A stretch of DNA of 64,000 nucleotides from Glandiceps talaboti (Eukaryota; Hemichordata; Enteropneusta; Spengelidae): the NCBI RefSeq assembly GCF_964340395.1, contig NC_135557.1:372001-436000 (forward strand), written 5' to 3'. The notes under the pieces are model-generated. The model saw only the letters and a program-made list of their open reading frames with translations, was not told where the DNA came from and ran no database searches. Both the position numbers and the translations under genes were made by a program. Positions 14,501-25,893 of the stretch are shown here, one piece after another (the stretch's first letter is position 1; each line of letters begins with the position of its first letter).

Positions 14501-16710
14501 TCAAAGTAGTTGTCATGGTGAGGAATAGATCAAAGTAGTTGTCATGGTGAGGAATAGATCAAAGTAGTTGTCATGGTTATGAAAAGCTCACGTTAGTTAT
14601 CATGGTGAGGAATACATCAAAGTAGTTGTCATGGTGAGGAATAGATCAAAGTAATTGTCATGGTGAGGAATAGCTCACGTTAGTTATCATGGTAAGAAAT
14701 AGATCAAAGTAGTTGTCATGGTGAGGAATAGAACAAAGTAATTGTCATGGCGAGAAATAGATCTAAGTAGTTGTCATGGTGAGGAATAGATCAAAGTAGT
14801 TGTCATGGTGAGGAATAGATCAAAGTAGTTGTCATGGTGAGGAATAGATCAAAGTAGTTGTCATGGTGAGAAATATATCAAAGTAGTTGTCATGGTGAGG
14901 AATAGATCAAAGTAATTGTAATGGTGAGGAATAGATCAAAGTAATTGTCATGGTGATGAAAAGCTCACGTTTGTTATCATGGTGAGGAATAGATCAAAGT
15001 AGTTGTCATGGTGAGGAATAGATCAAAGTAATTGTCATGGTGATGAATAGCTCACATTAGTTATCATGGTAAGAAATATATCAAAGTAGTTGTCATGGTG
15101 AGGAATAGATCAAAGTAATTGTTATGGCGAGAAATAGATCTAAGTAGTTGTCATGGTGAGGAATAGATCAAAGTACTTGTCATGGTGAGGAAAAGATCAA
15201 AGTAGTTGTCATGGAGAGGAATAGGTCAAAGTAGTTGTCATGCTGAGGAATAGATCAAAGTAGTTGTCATGCTGAGGAATAGATCAAAGTAGTTGTCATG
15301 ATGAGGAATAGATCAAAGTAATTGTCAAGGCGAGGAATAGATCAAAGTAATTGTCATGTTGAGGAATAGATCAAAGTAGTTGTCATGGTGAGGAATAGAT
15401 CAAAGTAGTTGTCATGGTGAGGAATAGATCAAAGTAGTTGTCATGGTGAGGAAAAGATCAAAGTAGTTGTCATGGTGAGGAATAGGTCAAAGTAGTTGTC
15501 ATGTTGAGGAATAGATCAAAGTAGTTGTCATGCTGAGGAATAGATCAAAGTAGTTGTCATGGTGAGGAATAGATCAAAGTAGTTGTCATGGTGAGGAATA
15601 GGTCAAAGTAGTTGTCATGTTGAGGAATAGATCAAAGTAGTTGTCATGGTGAGGAAAAGATCAAAGTAGTTGTCATGGTGAGGAATAGGTCAAAGTAGTT
15701 GTCATGTTGAGGAATAGATCAAAGTAGTTGTCATGCTGAGGAATAGATCAAAGTAGTTGTCATGGTGAGGAATAGATCAAAGTAATTGTCAAGGCGAGGA
15801 ATAGATCAAAGTAATTGTCATGTTGAGGAATAGATCAAAGTAGTTGTCATGGTGAGGAATAGATCAAAGTAATTGTCATGGTGAGGAATAGATCAAAGTA
15901 GTTGTCATGGTGAGGAATAGATCAAAGTAATTGTCGTGGTGAGGAATAGATTAAAGTAGTTGTAATAGTGAGGAATAGATCAAAGTAATTGTAATGGTGA
16001 GGAATAGATCAAAGTAATTGTCATGTGATGAATAGCTCACGTTAGTTATCATGGTAAGAAATATATCAAAGTAATTGTCATGGTGAGGAATAGATCAAAG
16101 TAATTGTCATGGCGAGAAATAGATCTAAGGAGTTGTCATGATGAGGAATAGATCAAAGTAGTTGTCATGGTGATGAATAGATCAAAGTAATTGTCATGGT
16201 GAGGAATAGATCAAAGTAGTTGTCATGGTGAGGAATAGATCAAAGTAATTGTCATGGTGATGAATAGCTCACGTTAGTTATCATGGTGAGGAAAAGATCA
16301 AAGTAGTTGTCATGGTGAGGAATAGGTCAAAGTAGTTGTCATGCAGAGGAATAGATCAAAGTATTTGTCATGCTGAGGAATAGATCAAAGTAGTTGTCAT
16401 GGTGAGGAATAGATCAAAGTAAATGTCAAGGCGAGGAATAGATCAAAGTAATTGTCATGTTGAGGAATAGATCAAAGTAGTTGTCATGGTGAGGAATAGA
16501 TCAAAGTAATTGTCATGCTGAGGAATAGATCAAAGTAGTTGTCATGGTGAGGAATAGATCAAAGTAATTGTCGTGGTGAGGAATAGATTAAAGTAGTTGT
16601 GATAGTGATGAATAGATCAAAGTAATTGTAATGGTGAGGAATAGCTCACGTTAGTTATCATGGTGAGGAATAGATCAAAGTAGTTGTCATGGTGAGGAAT
16701 AGATCAAAGT
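8584..16710 (+). repeat. Segmental duplication inside the 29-bp array, copy 2
   Basis: Copy 2 of the 8.4-kb duplication, directly abutting copy 1. Matching landmarks are the unit at 8,584 (as at 207), TCTCATGATG at 10,785 and the GCAGAGG variant near 16,344 (as at 8,211). The two copies differ by few substitutions plus whole-unit gains and losses, which points to recent unequal exchange or replication slippage over long tracts. Confidence 0.85.
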
Positions 16711-18540
16711 AGTTGTCATGGTGAGGAATAGATCAAAGTAGTTGTCATGGTGATGAAAAGCTCACGTTAGTTATCATGGTGAGGAATACATCAAAGTAGT
16801 TGTCATGGTGAGGAATAGATCAAAGTAATTGTCATGGTGAGGAATAGCTCACGTTAGTTATCATGGTAAGAAATAGATCAAAGTAGTTGTCATGGTGAGG
16901 AATAGATCAAAGTAATTGTCATGGCGAGAAATAGATCTAAGTAGTTGTCATGGTGAGGAATAGATCAAAGTAGTTGTCATGGTGAGGAATAGATCAAAGT
17001 AGTTGTCATGGTGAGGAATAGATCAAAGTAGTTGTCATGGTGAGAAATATATCAAAGTAGTTGTCATGGTGAGGAATAGATCAAAGTAATTGTAATGGTG
17101 AGGAATATATCAAAGTTGTTGCCATGGTGAAGAATAGATTAAAGTAGTTATCATGGTGAGGAATAGATCAAAGTAGTTGTCATGGTGAGGAATAGATCAA
17201 AGTAGGTGTCATGGTGAGGAATAGATCAAAGTAGTTGTCATGGTGAGGAAAAGATCAAAGTAGTTGTCATGGTGAGGAATAGGTCAAAGTAGTTGTCATG
17301 CTGAGGAATAGATCAAAGTAGTTGTCATGCTGAGGAATAGATCAAAGTAGTTGTCATGATGAGGAATAGATCAAAGTAATTGTCAAGGCGAGGAATAGAT
17401 CAAAGTAATTGTCATGTTGAGGAATAGATCAAAGTAGTTGTCATGGTGAGGAATAGATCAAAGTAGTTGTCATGGTGAGGAATAGATCAAAGTAGTTGTC
17501 ATGGTGAGGAATAGATCAAAGTAGTTGTCATGGTGAGGAATAGGTCAAAGTAGTTGTCATGCTGAGGAATAGATCAAAGTAGTTGTCATGCTGAGGAATA
17601 GATCAAAGAAGTTGTCATGATGAGGAATAGATCAAAGTAATTGTCAAGGCGAGGAATAGATCAAAGTAATTGTCATGTTGAGGAATAGATCAAAGTAGTT
17701 GTCATGGTGAGGAATAGATCAAAGTAGTTGTCATGGTGAGGAATAGATCAAAGTAGTTGTCATGGTGAGGAATAGATCAAAGTAATTGTCATGGTGAGGA
17801 ATAGATTAAAGTAGTTGTAATAGTGAGGAATAGATCAAAGTAATTGTAATGGTGAGGAATAGATCAAAGTAATTGTCATGGTGATGAATAGCTCACGTTA
17901 GTTATCGTAAGAAATATATCAAAGTAGTTGTCATGGTGAGGAATAGATCAAAGTAATTTTCATGGCGAGAAATAGATCTAAGGAGTTGTCATGGTGAGGA
18001 ATAGATCAAAGTATTTGTCATGGTGATGAATAGATTAAAGTAGTTGTAATAGTGAGGAATAGATCAAAGTAATTGTAATGGTGAGGAATAGATCAAAGTA
18101 ATTGTCATGGTGATGAATAGCTCACGTTAATTATCATCGTAAGAAATATATCAAAGTAGTTGTCATGGTGAGGAATAGATCAAAGTAATTTTCATGGCGA
18201 GAAATAGATCTAAGGAGTTGTCATGGTGAGGAATAGATCAAAGTAGTTGTCATGGTGATGAATAGATCAAAGTAATTGTCATGGTGAGGAATAGATCAAA
18301 GTAGTTGTCATGGTGAGGAATAGATCAAAGTAGTTGTCATGGTGAGGAATAGATCAAAGTAATTGTAATGGTGAGGAATAGATCAAAGTAATTGTCATGT
18401 GATGAATAGCTGACGTTAGTTATCATGGTAAGAAATATATCAAAGTAATTGTCATGGTGAGGAATAGATCAAAGTAATTGTCATGGTGAGGAATAGATCA
18501 CAGTAGTTGTCATGGTGAGGAATAGATCAAAGTAATTGTC

Positions 18541-20635
18541 ATGGTGATGAAAAGCTCACGTTAGTTATCATGGTGAGGAATAGATCAAAGTAGTTGTCAT
18601 GGTGAGGAATAGATCAAAGTAGTTGTCATGGTGAGGAATAGATCAAAGTAATTGTCATGGTGATGAATAGCTCACGTTAGTGATCACGGTGAGGAATAGA
18701 TCAAAGTAGTTGTCATGGTGAGGAATAGATCAAAGTAGTTGTCATGGTGAGGAATAGATCAAAGTAATTGTCATGGTGATGAAAAGCTCACGTTAGTTAT
18801 CATGGTGAGGAATAGATCAAAGTAGTTGTCATGGTGAGGAATAGATCAAAGTAATTGTCATGGTTATGAATAGCTCACGTTAGTAATCATGGTAAGAAAT
18901 ATATCAAAGTAGTTGTCATGGTGAGGAATAGATCAAAGTAGTTGTCATGGTGAGGAATAGATCAAAGTAGTTGTCATGGTGAGGAATAGATCAAAGTAAT
19001 TGTCATGGTGATGAAAAGCTCACGTTAGTTATCATGGTGAGGAATAGATCAAAGTAGTTGTCATGGTGAGGAATAGATCAAAGTAATTGTCATGGTGATG
19101 AATAGCTCACATTAGTTAGCATGGTAAGAAATATATCAAAGTAGTTGTCATGGTGAGGAATAGATCAAAGTAATTGTTATGGCGAGAAATAGATCTAAGT
19201 AGATGTCATGGTGAGGAATAGATCAAAGTAGTTGTCATGGTGAGGAAAAGATCAAAGTAGTTGTCATGGTGAGGAATAGGTCAAAGTAGTTGTCATGCTG
19301 AGGAATAGATCAAAGTAGTTGTCATGCTGAGGAATAGATCAAAGTAGTTGTCATGGTGAGGAATAGATCAAAGTAATTGTCAAGGCGAGGAATAGATCAA
19401 AGTAATTGTCATGTTGAGGAATAGATCAAAGTAGTTGTCATGGTGAGGAATAGATCAAAGTAATTGTCATGCTGAGGAATAGATCAAAGTAGTTGTCATG
19501 GTGAGGAATAGATCAAAGTAATTGTCGTGGTGAGGAATAGATTAAAGTAGTTGTAATGGTGAGGAATAGATCAAAGTAATTGTAATGGTGAGGAATAGAT
19601 CAAAGTAATTGTCATGTGATGAATAGCTCACGTTAGTTATCATGGTAAGAAATATATCAAAGTAATTGTCATGGTGAGGAATAGATCAAAGTAATTGTCA
19701 TGGCGAGAAATAGAACTAAGGAGTTGTCATGATGAGGAATAGATCAAAGTAGTTGTCATGGTGATGAATAGATCAAAGTAATTGTCATGGTGATGAATAG
19801 CTCACGTTAGTTATCATGGTGAGGAAAAGATCAAAGTAGTTGTCATGGTGAGGAATAGGTCAAAGTAGTTGTCATGCTGAGGAATAGATCAAAGTAGTTG
19901 TCATGCTGAGGAATAGATCAAAGTAGCTGTCATGGTGAGGAATAGATCAAAGTAAATATCAAGGCGAGGAATAGATCAAATTAATTGTCATGTTGAGGAA
20001 TAGATCAAAGTAGTTGTCATGGTGAGGAATAGATCAAAGTAATTGTCATGCTGAGGAATAGATCAAAGTAGTTGTAATGGTGAGGAATAGATCAAAGTAA
20101 TTGTCGTGGTGAGGAATAGATTAAAGTAGTTGTAATAGTGAGGAATAGATCAAAGTAATTGTAATGGTGAGGAATAGATCAAAGTAATTGTCATGTGATG
20201 AATAGCTCACGTTAGTTATCATGGTAAGAAATATATCAAAGTAGTTGTCATGGTGAGGAATAGATCAAAGTAATTGTCATGGCGAGAAATAGATCTAAGG
20301 AGTTGTCATGGTGAGGAATAGATCAAAGTAATTGTCATGGCGAGAAATAGATCTAAGGAGTTGTCATGGTGAGGAATAGATCAAAGTAGTTGTCATGGTG
20401 ATGAATAGATCAAAGTAATTGTCATGGTGAGGAATAGATCAAAGTAGTTGTCATGGTGAGGAATAGATCAAAGTAATTGTCATGGTGATGAATAGCTCAC
20501 GTTAGTGATCATGGTGAGGAATAGATCAAAGTAGTGTCATGGTGAGGAATAGATCAAAGTAGTTGTCATGGTGAGGAATAGATCAAAGTAATTGTCATGG
20601 TGATGAAAAGCTCACGTTAGTTATCATGGTGAGGA
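18541..20635 (+). repeat. 2.8-kb spaced duplication in the 29-bp array, copy a
   Basis: This block recurs about 2.84 kb to the right. Landmarks are CTCACGTTAG(TGATCA) at 18,671 versus 21,510 and AGTAAATATC at 19,951 versus 22,790 (both offset 2,839). A one-base-short unit, GTAGTGTCAT, lies at 20,531 versus 23,312 (offset 2,781, a two-unit difference). The shared short unit is hard to explain except by common descent of the whole block. Confidence 0.8.
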
Positions 20636-21379
20636 ATAGATCAAAGTAGTTGTCATGGTGAGGAATAGATCAAAGTAATTGTCATGGTGATGAATAGCTC
20701 ACATTAGTTATCATGGTAAGAAATATATCAAAGTAGTTGTCATGGTGAGGAATAGATCAAAGTAATTGTTATGGCGAGAAATAGATCTAAGTAGTTGTCA
20801 TGGTGAGGAATAGATTAAAGTAGTTGTCATGGTGAGGAAAAGATCAAAGTAGTTGTCATGGTGAGGAATAGGTCAAAGTAGTTGTCATGCTGAGGAATAG
20901 ATCAAAGTAGTTGTCATGCTGTGGAATAGATCAAAGTAGTTGTCATGGTGAGGAATAGATCAAAGTAATTGTCATGGTGATGAATAGCTCACGTTAGTTA
21001 TCATCGTAAGAAATATATCAAAGTAGTTGTCATGGTGAGGAATAGATCAAAGTAATTTTCATGGTGAGGAATAGATCAAAGTAATTGTCATGGTGATGAA
21101 TAGCTCACGTTAGTTATCATGGTAAGAAATATATCAAAGTAGTTGTCATGGTGAGGAATAGATCAAAGTAATTGTCATGGCGAGAAATAGATCTAAGGAG
21201 TTGTCATGGTGAGGAATAGATCAAAGTAGTTGTCATGGTGATGAATAGATCAAAGTAATTGTCATGGTGAGGAATAGATCAAAGTAGTTGTCATGGTGAG
21301 GAATAGATCAAAGTAGTTGTCATGGTGAGGAATAGATCAAAGTAGTTGTCATGGTGAGGAATAGATCAAAGTAATTGTC

Positions 21380-23415
21380 ATGGTGATGAAAAGCTCACGT
21401 TAGTTATCATGGTGAGGAATAGATCAAAGTAGTTGTCATGGTGAGGAATAGATCAAAGTAGTTGTCATGGTGAGGAATAGATCAAAGTAATTGTCATGGT
21501 GATGAATAGCTCACGTTAGTGATCATGGTGAGGAATAGATCAAAGTAGTTGTCATGGTGAGGAATAGATCAAAGTAGTTGTCATGGTGAGGAATAGATCA
21601 AAGTAATTGTCATGGTGATGAAAAGCTCACGTTAGTTATCATGGTGAGGAATAGATCAAAGTAGTTGTCATGGTGAGGAATAGATCAAAGTAATTGTCAT
21701 GGTGATGAATAGCTCACGTTAGTAATCATGGTAAGAAATATATCAAAGTAGTTGTCATGGTGAGGAATAGATCAAAGTAGTTGTCATGGTGAGGAATAGA
21801 TCAAAGTAGTTGTCATGGTGAGGAATAGATCAAAGTAATTGTCATGGTGATGAAAAGCTCACGTTAGTTATCATGGTGAGGAATAGATCAAAGTAGTTGT
21901 CATGGTGAGGAATAGATCAAAGTAATTGTCATGGTGATGAATAGCTCACATTAGTTAGCATGGTAAGAAATATATCAAAGTAGTTGTCATGGTGAGGAAT
22001 AGATCAAAGTAATTGTTATGGCGAGAAATAGATCTAAGTAGTTGTCATGGTGAGGAATAGATCAAAGTAGTTGTCATGGTGAGGAAAAGATCAAAGTAGT
22101 TGTCATGGTGAGGAATAGGTCAAAGTAGTTGTCATGCTGAGGAATAGATCAAAGTAGTTGTCATGCTGAGGAATAGATCAAAGTAGTTGTCATGGTGAGG
22201 AATAGATCAAAGTAATTGTCAAGGCAAGGAATAGATCAAAGTAATTGTCATGTTGAGGAATAGATCAAAGTAGTTGTCATGGTGAGGAATAGATCAAAGT
22301 AATTGTCATGCTGAGGAATAGATCAAAGTAGTTGTCATGGTGAGGAATAGATCAAAGTAATTGTCGTGGTGAGGAATAGATTAAAGTAGTTGTAATGGTG
22401 AGGAATAGATCAAAGTAATTGTAATGGTGAGGAATAGATCAAAGTAATTGTCATGTGATGAATAGCTCACGTTAGTTATCATGGTAAGAAATATATCAAA
22501 GTAATTGTCATGGTGAGGAATAGATCAAAGTAATTGTCATGGCGAGAAATAGATCTAAGGAGTTGTCATGATGAGGAATAGATCAAAGTAGTTGTCATGG
22601 TGATGAATAGATCAAAGTAATTGTCATGGTGATTAATAGCTCACGTTAGTTATCATGGTGAGGAAAAGATCAAAGTAGTTGTCATGGTGAGGAATAGGTC
22701 AAAGTAGTTGTCATGCTGAGGAATAGATCAAAGTAGTTGTCATGCTGAGGAATAGATCAAAGTAGCTGTCATGGTGAGGAATAGATCAAAGTAAATATCA
22801 AGGCGAGGAATAGATCAAATTAATTGTCATGTTGAGGAATAGATCAAAGTAGTTGTCATGGTGAGGAATAGATCAAAGTAATTGTCATGCTGAGGAATAG
22901 ATCAAAGTAGTTGTAATGGTGAGGAATATATCAAAGTAATTGTCGTGGTGAGGAATAGATTAAAGTAGTTGTAATAGTGAGGAATAGATCAAAGTAATTG
23001 TAATGGTGAGGAATAGATCAAAGTAATTGTCATGTGATGAATAGCTCACGTTAGTTATCATGGTAAGAAATATATCAAAGTAATTGTCATGGTGAGGAAT
23101 AGATCAAAGTAATTGTCATGGCGAGAAATAGATCTAAGGAGTTGTCATGGTGAGGAATAGATCAAAGTAGTTGTCATGGTGATGAATAGATCAAAGTAAT
23201 TGTCATGGTGAGAAATAGATCAAAGTAGTTGTCATGGTGAGGAATAGATCAAAGTAATTGTCATGGTGATGAATAGCTCACGTTAGTGATCATGGTGAGG
23301 AATAGATCAAAGTAGTGTCATGGTGAGGAATAGATCAAAGTAGTTGTCATGGTGAGGAATAGATCAAAGTAATTGTCATGGTGATGAAAAGCTCATGTTA
23401 GTTATCATGGTGAGG
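21380..23415 (+). repeat. 2.8-kb spaced duplication in the 29-bp array, copy b
   Basis: Partner of the block at 18,541-20,635. It carries the same ordered variants and the same shortened unit at 23,312. Boundaries are approximate. Confidence 0.8.
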
Positions 23416-25135
23416 TATATATCAAAGTAGTTGTCATGGTGAGGAATAGATTAAAGTAGTTGTAATAGTGAGGAATAGATCAAATTAATTGTAATGGTGA
23501 GGAATAGATCAATGTAATTGTCATGGTGATGAATAGCTCACGTTAGTTATCATGGTAAGAAATATATCAAAGTAGTTGTCATGGTGAGGAATAGATCAAA
23601 GTAATTGTCATGGCGAGAAATAGATCTAAGGAGTTGTCATGGTGAGGAATAGATCAAAGTAGTTGTCATGGTGAGGAATATATCAAAGTAGTTGTCATGG
23701 TGAGGAATAGATCAAAGTAGTTGTCATGGTGAGGAATAGATCAAAGTAGTTGTCATGGTGATGAATAGATCAAAGTAGTTGTCATGGTGAGGAATAGATC
23801 AAAGTAATTGTCATGGTGATGAATAGCTCACGTTAGTTATCATGGTGAGGAATAGATCAAAGTAGTTGTCATGGTGAGGAATAGATCAAAGTAATTGTCA
23901 TGGTGAGGAATAGATCAAAGTAGTTGTCATGGTGATGAAAAGCTCACGTTAGTTATCATGGTGAGGAATAGATCAAAGTAGTTGTCATGGTGAGGAATAG
24001 ATCAAAGTAATTGTCATGGTGATGAATAGCTCACGTTAGTTATCATGGTAAGAAATATATCAAAGTAGTTGTCATGGTTAGGAATAGATCAAAGTAATTG
24101 TCATGGCGAGAAATAGATCTAAGTAGTTGTCATGGTGAGGAATAGATCCAAGTAGTTGTCATGGTGAGGAATAGATCAAAGTAGTTGTCATGGTGAGGTA
24201 TATATCAAAGTAGTTGTCATGGTGAGGAATAGATCAAAGTAATTGTAATGGTGAGGAATATATCAAAGTAGTTGTCATGGTGAAGAATAGATTAAAGTAG
24301 TTGTCATGGTGAGGAATAGATCAAAGTAGTTGTCATGGTGAGGAATAGATCAAAGTAATTGTCATGGTAATGAAAAGCTCATGTTAGTTATCATGGTGAG
24401 GAATAGATCAAAGTAGTTGTCATGGTGAGGTATAGATCAAAGTAATTGTCATGACGATGAATAGCTCACATTAGTTATCATGGTAAGAAATATATCAAAG
24501 TAGTTGTCATGGTGAGGAATAGATCAAAGTAATTGTTATGGCAAGAAATAGATCTAAGTAGTTGTCATGGTGAGGAATAGATCAAAGTAGTTGTCATGGT
24601 GAGGAAAAGATCAAAGTAGTTGTCATGCTGAGGAATACATCAAAGTAGTTGTCATGGTGAGGAATAGATCAAAGTAATTGTCAAGGCGAGGAATAGATCA
24701 AAGTAATTGTCATGTTGAGGAATAGATCAAAGTACTTGTCATGGTGAGGAATAGATCAAAGTAGTTGTCATGGTGAGGAATAGGTCAAAGTAATTGCTAT
24801 GGTGAGGAATAGATCAAAGTAGTTGTAATGGTGAGGAATAGTTCAAAATAAATGTAATGGTGAGGAATAGATCAAAGTAGTTGTTATGGTAGGGAAAAGA
24901 TCAAAGTTATTGTCACGGTGAGGACTATATTAAAGTAATTGTCATGATGAGGAAAATATCAAAGTTATTATCAAGATGGGGAAAAGATCAAAGTATTTGT
25001 CATGGTGGGGAATAGATCAAAAGGAATAGATCAAAGTAGTTTTCATGGTGAGGAATAGATCAAAGTTGTTGTCATGGTAAGGAATAGATCAAAGTAGTTG
25101 TCATGGTGAGGAATAGATCAAAGTAATTGTCATGG

Positions 25136-25670
25136 TGGCACAGGTACAGCTGGCTGTACCTGTATCACAGTGATCAATAAAAACAAAATAAATCTGCCAG
25201 CTGGCTGTACCTGTATCATAGCGATCAATAACAAAATAAATCTGCCAGCTGGCTGTACCTGTATCATAGGGATCAATAACAAACTAAATCTGCCAGCTGG
25301 CTGCACCTGTATCATAGGGATCAATAACAAAATAAATCTGCCAGCTGGCTGTACCTGTATCATAGCGATCAATAACAAAATAAATCTGCCAGCTAGCTGC
25401 ATCTGTATCATAGTGATCAATAACAAAATAAATCTGCCAGCTAGCTCCATCTATATCATAGTTATCAATAACAAAATAAATCTGCCAGCTGGCTGCACCT
25501 GTATCATAGGGATCAATAACAAAAAATATCTGCCAGCTAGCTGCATCTGTATCATAGGGATCAACAGCAAAATAAATCTGTCGGATGGCTGTACATGTAG
25601 CATAGGGATCAATAAAAACATAAATAATCCCGCTAAATGTACCTGTTTCATAGGAATCAATAAAAGTATT
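25136..25670 (+). repeat. 48-bp minisatellite, about 11 units, open on both strands
   Basis: A separate array abuts the end of the 29-bp array (example unit 25,223-25,270). The sense unit contains GATCAATAACAAAATAAATC, the palindrome GCCAGCTGGC and TGTACCTGTATCATAG. Because 48 is a multiple of three and the unit lacks stops, a + frame is open from 25,170 to 25,691 (16-residue period around INLPAGCTCII). The - strand is open too (period around QPAGRFILLLI). About eight units carry AATAAA on the sense strand. The array sits in an intron and both frames lack unique flanking coding sequence, so I treat them as repeat-driven open frames, not genes. Units decay towards 25,670. Confidence 0.93.
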
Positions 25671-25818
25671 TCAAGAGATTTAAGTAGTTAACATGGTAGT
25701 CTAACTGCCAGACTTCGTATCTTGAGCAGCAAAGTCTCAAGAAGTGAGGGACTTGTCTGTCTATCTGTCTTTAATTACTGTCCCCACCACTAACACCAGT
25801 AGTTATTTCCTTAATCAG
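25671..25818 (+). other. 3' end of the intron before exon a, with branch-point candidate
   Basis: Non-repetitive intron end. CACTAAC at 25,788-25,794 is a good branch-point candidate about 25 bases before the acceptor, and TTATTTCCTTAATCAG supplies the pyrimidine tract and AG at 25,817-25,818. Nothing else is recognised here. Confidence 0.6.
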
Positions 25819-25893
25819 TTTCGACTAAGCCAAGAAGTGAAGAATATTCTAAATGTGGAGGTAAAAGATAGGACAGAGGAACAGTTAAAAAAG
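25819..25893 (+). CDS. Exon a of a CNBD2/CRIS-like cyclic nucleotide-binding protein (partial gene)
   Basis: A 75-base exon of 25 codons, phase 0 on both sides. It is bounded by the acceptor TTCCTTAATCAG and the near-consensus donor AAG|GTGAGT at 25,894. It reads FRLSQEVKNILN, then VEVKDRTEEQLKK. The R-T-E-E-Q-L segment followed by a helical exon is the usual lead-in to the CNBD in animal CNBD2-type proteins (family knowledge, not a search result). Seen directly: no stop, correct splice sites, and phase agreement with exon b at 49,793. The gene starts further left, outside the window, so the N-terminus is unknown. The 25-bp array begins only 16 bases into the next intron. On its own this exon is too short to be certain; support comes from the join to exons b, c and d. 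Confidence 0.72.

Larger units (their letters stand above)
1..25135 (+). repeat. 29-bp minisatellite array, about 865 units, intronic
   Basis: A continuous head-to-tail array with a 29-base period (example unit 2-30) fills the left 25.1 kb and runs off the left edge. On the sense strand the unit core is TGGTGAGGAATAG followed by ATCAAAGTA(G/A)TTG. A second monomer class of the same length, carrying GCTCACGTTAGTTATC in place of the ATCAAAG half, is interspersed every few units. No open reading frame of note exists on either strand, since the sense unit contains TAG. The sense strand is strongly G over C (about 9 G to 2 C per unit). Most units carry TG|GTGAGG, a good match to a 5' splice site. 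The array lies in the intron ending at exon a (acceptor at 25,818). The right end (about 24,800-25,135) is more diverged, as is usual for array edges. Confidence 0.97.

Noticed and set aside
8584-16710. Assembly artefact as explanation for the 8.4-kb duplication.
   Set aside because: Not excluded, but the copies differ by a three-unit gain, a 12-unit gain and scattered substitutions, which favours a real duplication. Spanning long reads would settle it.
1-25135. A CRISPR-like array or a centromeric satellite.
   Set aside because: There are no unique spacers (units abut head to tail), the period is 29 with no repeat-spacer alternation, and the array sits in an intron of a gene with five unrelated arrays. 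A centromere would be expected to show one dominant satellite family.
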